In this document: positions 1 through 6,200 of the stretch, in pieces
How the letters are laid out: each line of letters opens with the position of its first letter
How positions within the stretch are numbered: position 1 is the first letter of the stretch
Assembly (NCBI GenBank): GCA_964522635.1
Contig: CAZFWT010000079.1
Location: 1-6,694 of the forward strand
Source: JACGMN01 sp964522635
GTDB taxonomy: Archaea > Halobacteriota > Syntropharchaeia > Alkanophagales > Methanospirareceae
Direction of reading: 5' to 3'
DNA length: 6,694 nt
Notes under the pieces: model-generated
Told to the model about the DNA's origin: nothing
What the model saw: the letters and a program-made list of their open reading frames with translations, nothing else
Database searches by the model: none
Translations under genes and position numbers: made by a program

Positions 1-60
1 ATAAGTGACGATTCCGGGATTACGGCACCGATTTCCGGCCCCAGAAGCAAACACCGGCAC

Positions 61-68
61 CTTTAAAT
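61..68 (+). promoter_or_regulatory. Alternative TATA box (CTTTAAAT)
   Basis: This is a second TATA-like element that is closer to the common archaeal core TTTAWA. It would place transcription start near 88-94, leaving a leader of about 45 bases. One of this element and CTTATAAG at 89-96 is probably the real box; both could be used. Confidence 0.4.
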
Positions 69-88
69 GTGTGCCTGTCATGCAGTAC

Positions 89-96
89 CTTATAAG
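89..96 (+). promoter_or_regulatory. Candidate TATA box (CTTATAAG)
   Basis: An AT-rich palindromic octamer lies in otherwise GC-balanced sequence, 39 bases before the start codon. Archaeal TATA boxes sit about 25 bases upstream of transcription start. This one would place the start near 115-122 and give a leader of only about 15-20 bases that still contains the weak ribosome-binding stretch. The upstream BRE position is not clearly purine-rich. The call rests on composition and spacing only. Confidence 0.45.
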
Positions 97-119
97 TAGT
101 AAGGGAAGGCACGGCACCC

Positions 120-127
120 GGGAAAGG
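120..127 (+). promoter_or_regulatory. Weak Shine-Dalgarno stretch for the giant CDS
   Basis: The purine run gggaaagg ends eight bases before the ATG at 136. It matches only part of the archaeal GGAGGTGAT consensus, so initiation may be weak or may depend on a short leader. It supports the chosen start because no better motif precedes any nearby alternative. Confidence 0.4.
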
Positions 128-135
128 CCTCTAGC

Positions 136-213
136 ATGCCAAGAGCAACTCACAGCTTCGCGATCTTTGCAATCGTTCTCCTCATAGCGGCTGCTGTGCA
201 GCCCGCCGTTGCG
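136..213 (+). other. Sec signal peptide, residues 1-26
   Basis: One Arg near the N-terminus (R3) is followed by a hydrophobic core (residues 8-21, FAIFAIVLLIAAAV) and a small-residue AVA site before Q27, a good signal peptidase I cleavage site. There is no twin-arginine motif and no lipobox Cys, so export should be by Sec with the mature N-terminus outside the membrane. Confidence 0.93.
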
Positions 214-3200
214 CAACCTGCGGATAGGCGTCTAACATCGTTTCCAGCTCCAGAGCCGTCGTACATTTCGCCGGTCACCGCTTCTGCGTTGACCATGCTC
301 GCACAGACTCGCGCGATGGCGAATCAGCAACGGGATAACGGGCTTGATGTGGACGCACTGCAGAGTCAAACGCCTGTCGAGAACCAGACAGATACGGATG
401 GTGACGGCCTCTACGATTCTGTTGAATGGGTGCTCGGCACCGATTATAATAGCACGGACTCGGACTTCGACCAGCTGGATGATTCCTTCGAAGCACATAA
501 CGATCTAGACCCCTTGAAGCCCGATTCAAATGATGATGGGTTAGCAGATTATTTTGAAGTGACCAATGTCACCTCGCTTGATCTTGATGGCGATAGCTAC
601 CCTAATGCCTGGGATGTTGATAATGATGGCGATGGCGTGATCGATGCGTTAGATCTCTCTCCGTTCTCCAGATCCAACACGCACGAAAGCATCCATTTTG
701 ATATCAAAACGAACGGGAACCCGGCGTATATCAACTTCCAGCTGCGTCCAGAGAACCCCGACCACTTGCGGCAGACCCTGCAGACCTGGGACTGGCCAGC
801 CGATTGGGAAGGCTCGATGAAGGATACGAACTGCTCCAAAGAAGATGTGCACATTACCCCCATGCTCGAGCTCACCATACCTATAACGTGCACCATAAGC
901 GCGAATCACAGCGGGAAGTGCCTGGAGGTTTATAACGCGAGTCTCGACGATGGCTCCAACGTCCAGCAGGCGAACTGCAGCAATTGCAGTCACCAGCTCT
1001 GGCAGCTCGAACATGTAAGCGATGGCTATTACCTAATCATAGCGAACCATAGCGGCAAGTGTTTGGAGGTTTTTAACGCGAGCCTCGACGATGGCGCTAA
1101 CGTCCAGCAAGCGAACTGCAGCGGCCAGGATAACCAGCTCTGGAAAGTCGAGGCTGTTGGTAACAGCCTCTTTAAAATCAGCGCCAGGCATAGTGGCAAG
1201 TGTCTGGAGGCGTTCAACAGCACCGCGGACGGCGCCAACATCTATCAAGCTGACTTCTGGAGTCATGATAACCAGTTATGGAAACTCGATCCTGCTGAGA
1301 ACGTCCTGCCCAACCAGTCACTGGTGGAAGAGTACCACATCATGATCAACTTTAACAAAGTATACCTCCCTCTTTCGCCGACACGTGAATACGGGGCCCC
1401 GGTGGCGCTGACCGGTCGGATGTTCTTCCCTGCCTCTACACCGCTGGACCTTTCTGCAGACGCCCAACTCGTCTGGACGGTGAATGCCCAAACAGACAAA
1501 GCAGCTGAAAAGATCGCGTTAAAAGCGCCGAATGGCAAGTATGTCCGTGCAAAGGACAGTGGCGACAGGGAGCTCTATGTTCCTCCAGGTGTTATGACCG
1601 GGTGGGGGACCTTTGAGCTCATGTATGTGGCTGAGAACAAGGTGGGCTTGAAAGTTCATGATGGACAGTACGTCGGCGTTGATCATGTCAATATTATGTA
1701 CTGGGAGTGGAACCCACTCGTTGCCAATCGCGGCACAATAGGAGAAAAGGAAACCTTCACACTGGAACGCAAAGATGACAAAATTGCGTTGAAAGCGCAT
1801 AATGGTAAGTACGTGTGTGTGGGATGCGGGAATACTATTTACCAGGACGGACTTAATGCAGACTCCGCTAACCCGGTCTATTTTGACCTGATCGAGCTAG
1901 AGGAAATAGAGTCAGAAACAACGACACTTGCAAAATACAAAGAGGACTTTATGCTCACCGGCTTTAGCGTTGATGAGAACTACGGCTCCCAGGTTGGCGT
2001 GTTCTACAGCGACGACATAGACCGAACCCTGGCGGCCGATTTTGTCATGGCCTACGAGTTCCTCAGGAATACCACGACACACGTTGCTGACATGCCTGCT
2101 ATCCTCACGGCGAACAACGTGCGCATACTCGCGAATACCCGTGCGTTCTCGCATCAGGACGCGGGGTTGGTGGAATTGACCGGTAATATGACACCAGATG
2201 CGCTCGATTCACTGCCGGACAACATGATTCTGCCCCTGCTCATCGCATTCGAAGACAAGTTCACGAGTAAAGCCATGGACGATCTGGTCTTGGGCTCGTA
2301 TATCATGGGAGATACCTACGCGGTAGATCTGAGCGCTGTGCCCGTGGTCACCACGAAAACGATGAAGATGTCCTGGTACAACACGAGCACAAACGAATCG
2401 CTGGAGATCGACGATGTATTGACCGAGATACAGGAATGGGGGCAGGCAAAGGGGCTGGATGACGATACCATGACGACGATGATGGGCCTCATACTCGCCT
2501 GGGACGCCGGTGAATCGACCGTGATCAGGGTGGGCTCCCTCGATACCACATTTGATACCATGGGGAAGAGCGCTGTCCTGGACGCAATTGAAAGCCATGG
2601 CATCGGCGTGATTGAACATATCGCCGAGTCCATTTTACCGATCTATGTCGTGATTCGTACCTTCAATATGAAGCCCACCGTCCTGGCAAAAGCCCTCAAT
2701 ATAGGGCGGTGGAAGCTGCTCAAACTGAGATGGAAAAGCACCATGAACTGTAAGATTGGCTCGGTGGGAAAGATCGGGAGAATAGCAAAGGCGGTGGCGA
2801 TTATCGGATTGATTATCGAGATTGGTATCGCACTTGGCGTCTTAATCTACTTCCTTGCCACCACTGACCCATCGGATTTCGAGATCTGGTACGCAAGTTT
2901 TTACTCTACGATGGTGATCGCATTCGCGGTTGCGCTCTTCCTGATCGGCGTGCTTGCTTCCGGTCCGGTGGGCTGGATCATCGTCGCCATTATTGCGATC
3001 ATCGATTTCATCCTGGAGATATTTGGCGTTGGATTTAGCAAATTTGTGGAATGGTTCATCAGCCTCTTTTATGATATCGAGGAGCTGACCAAGGTTGAAC
3101 TAGAGATGAAAGAGACCACGTTGAATGTCGACGACTATGATGATAACAGCTTGACCACGGGAGACCGTATCGAGTTCAAGAGCCGTATAGTAGGGAAGGT

Positions 3201-6200
3201 CTGGGTTGTGGGGCGGGGTGACCAGGACGATCTCGATAAGAGCTATATTAACCCTTCCTACCAGTATTCGGTTCCCTCTGGGTCTGTATCCGGGCAGGGC
3301 AAATTTAATGACTATCCCCCTGATTGGACCTATCAATATCGGGAATTCTGTTTTTTGGGGAATTATTGTATCCTTATACCCGAAAAAGTAAGGGAGTACG
3401 AAACCGGTGTGTGGGTAAAGCCCCTGGGCATGATCAATTTCCCGCTCTCAGTGTGGCTCTCTTCCAGTTACCAGGTCTACTACAGAGAATGCTGGTGGTT
3501 CTTTGGCTGGTGGTGCGACACGGAGAGTAAGTCTGATACGAGCAAAAGCGACTCAACGACGCTCTACTTCGATGTGCTCCCTGAGAGTATTACCGATTTC
3601 GTCTACTGGCGTCAGATTTTCTCGCTCGATCACGACGGAGACGAGCTGTTCAACAGCGCGGAGCAAGCCAACCGTACCAACCAGTGGCGATTTGATACTG
3701 ATAATGACGCGCTCTCAGATAAATTTGAGGTTGATTACGGTACGAACCCCACCAGGTCTGATACTGACGGCGACGGGCTAAATGACGCACTTGAGCTGCG
3801 GCTTAATACCGATCCTTTTGTCACGGACACCGATGATGACGGGTTGAGCGATGCCGAGGAGCACAAAGGCTGGCACGTAACCTTCACCTATTACGGCCAT
3901 GAATTCACCGGGCAGGTGTGGTCAAATCCGCTGGTTGGTGACACCGATAACGATGGGCTCGGTGATCTCGAAGAGTTCATGAAACGGCTTAACCCACGGT
4001 CGGGTGACACCGACGGAAACGGAGTGCATGATGCGAACGAGTCTATCACTCCCCTGTACGGCTGTATAAAGAATGTAGACTTAAACGGAATGGGCAGTAG
4101 CATCAACATACCGCCCGGCGATCCGGTCAATGCGACCGTCGAATATCGGCTCATTGGCGTGCGGGATCCTGACTCAGGAGCGCCTGCCAGGTGCTCTATC
4201 CTGATCACTCTGGCCAACTCGAGCCGGAACGAGACCGTTTATAACGGCACGCCGGTGATCGGAAACAGAACTGAAGGTTCTGCCAACTTCTCCTTTAATG
4301 CCTCGAGCACGGAAGGGATCTATGAGTTGCGCTGCCTCTGGAAGTGGAGCTATCTCAATGAAATCCTACCCGAAGCAGAACGGGAGGTGATCGGCGTCAT
4401 TATAACAACCGAGAATGCAAGTGCCGAATGGGTTACTGACGGCCCTGATGCCGATGGTGACGGCATCATTGACCTCAATGAGGCGATCGGCTGGGATGTC
4501 ACCTTTACTGATGCTGCTGGCACCCACACCATCCATGTGAACAGCGATCCCGGGCGTAGTGACACTGATTCTGACGGCCTCACTGATCTCGAAGAGTGGA
4601 ACGGGTTCCCCGATTCATCAGATCCTCGATCTGTGGATACTGATGGTGATGGCATAACCGATCTCGTGGAAGTTTTCTGGGAATATAACCTGCTCTCGTT
4701 TGATACGGACGGCGATGGGCTCGATGATGGCACTGAACTTGCCTTCTATAGCGACCCGAAAGAGGCGGATACCGACAACGACGGGCTCAATGATAAGGAA
4801 GAGTTCGAGTTCAATTCAGATCCTAATAACCCGGACACCGACGGTGATGGTCTCGGTGACAAAGCAGAGAAGGAGTGCGGCTCCAGCCTGCTGCAGCCAG
4901 ATCCTGATGACGACACGCTCTTTGATACCCTTGAATGCGAATTAGGCACTGATCCCTGGAATCCGGACACTGACGACGACGGACTACTCGATGGCTACGA
5001 GGTCCATGCTCTTAATACCAGCCCTCTGCTCAACGACACTGATTTCGATCTCCTCGACGACGGGGACGAGCTCATGTGGAAGACGGACCCGCTGTACAAT
5101 GATACCGATCAGGATGGACTGTGGGACGGGACGGAACTGAAGCTGGGCACCAATCCATTGTACAAGGATACCGATTATGACAGTATCAACGATTCTGAAG
5201 ACCCGGATTCCTATGCGGCTCACGTCGAGCATGTCGTTCTCGCATGCGATCCGGCCACAGAAATAGATGAGTTCGCCGATAACCTTGCCCGGTACACCAA
5301 TGTCACCACGGTTACCGCGGACGAGTTGCTCATGAATTATACGAATGAACCGTATATCGTGCTCGTTGGCCGGCCGGATGCAGGAGACGGAACCGTGGGG
5401 AACATCACCCACAATGTTCTGGCAGACGACAACGAGACGCTCGCCCGGATGCTTGAATCGGACTACGATCGGTTTGCGATCAAGTACGGTGTCTGGAACA
5501 GCACGCAAACGGTCGTGATGCTCTCTCATCCCTATCCCTCTGACCACTGGCGCGTGCTGACGATGCTCAAAACCAGGCGGGAGACGGTTTTCCCCGGTTC
5601 TGTGGAAGTGGAATGGCCAACACCGCGCGATCTATTCCGTGTAGATTCCGAAAACACACTAAAAGAGACTGATTCGTTCATCTGGGTCGCGCTCGATGAA
5701 GCAGTGACACCACGCGTGAAGCTGAGCCGATATGATGCATCCACAACGCCCATCACGCTAACGCATCGCTTGGGCTTGGCACGCTATGATGAGCCTATTG
5801 GCCGCTATCTCGAGATTAACGTGAGCGAGAACATTCAGAACGAAACGGGTGAGAGAGTTAAACAGGCGTGGATATGTATGTATTATACGGCTGCCGACCT
5901 GGATCGAACGGGTGACGGCCTGGCGAACGATACCCGCGACATAGATGAAAACACCCTGCGGTTGTATTCGTTCGACGCAAACACGGGCAGATGGACGAAA
6001 CTGACGAACGATACGAGCTGGGTCTTCGAAACGGGCATGAACACGACGAACGTTGAGCTCTACGGGAAGAGTTATGAGGGCTATATCTGGGCAAATGTCT
6101 CGCATTTCTGCCTCTACAGCATCGCGAGTGAAGGACGGGGCCGGGGCGGTGGCGGAGGCGCCGCACAAGACTCGGATAGTGACGGATGGAGCGATACCAA

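Noticed and set aside
5..187. Short + strand ORF of 60 codons overlapping the start of the large gene
   Set aside because: It overlaps the signal peptide region in another frame, has no ribosome-binding motif, spans the TATA-like elements and encodes no recognisable feature.
391..675. Dockerin domain in the first Asp-rich block
   Set aside because: The loops follow the TSP3 DxDxDGxxD spacing and lack the paired 12-residue loop plus F-helix pattern of a type I dockerin.
4984..5547. Antisense ORF of 187 codons
   Set aside because: It lies opposite the TSP3 repeats, whose Asp codons (GAT/GAC) and fixed period keep the reverse frames open. No start signal or domain is seen.
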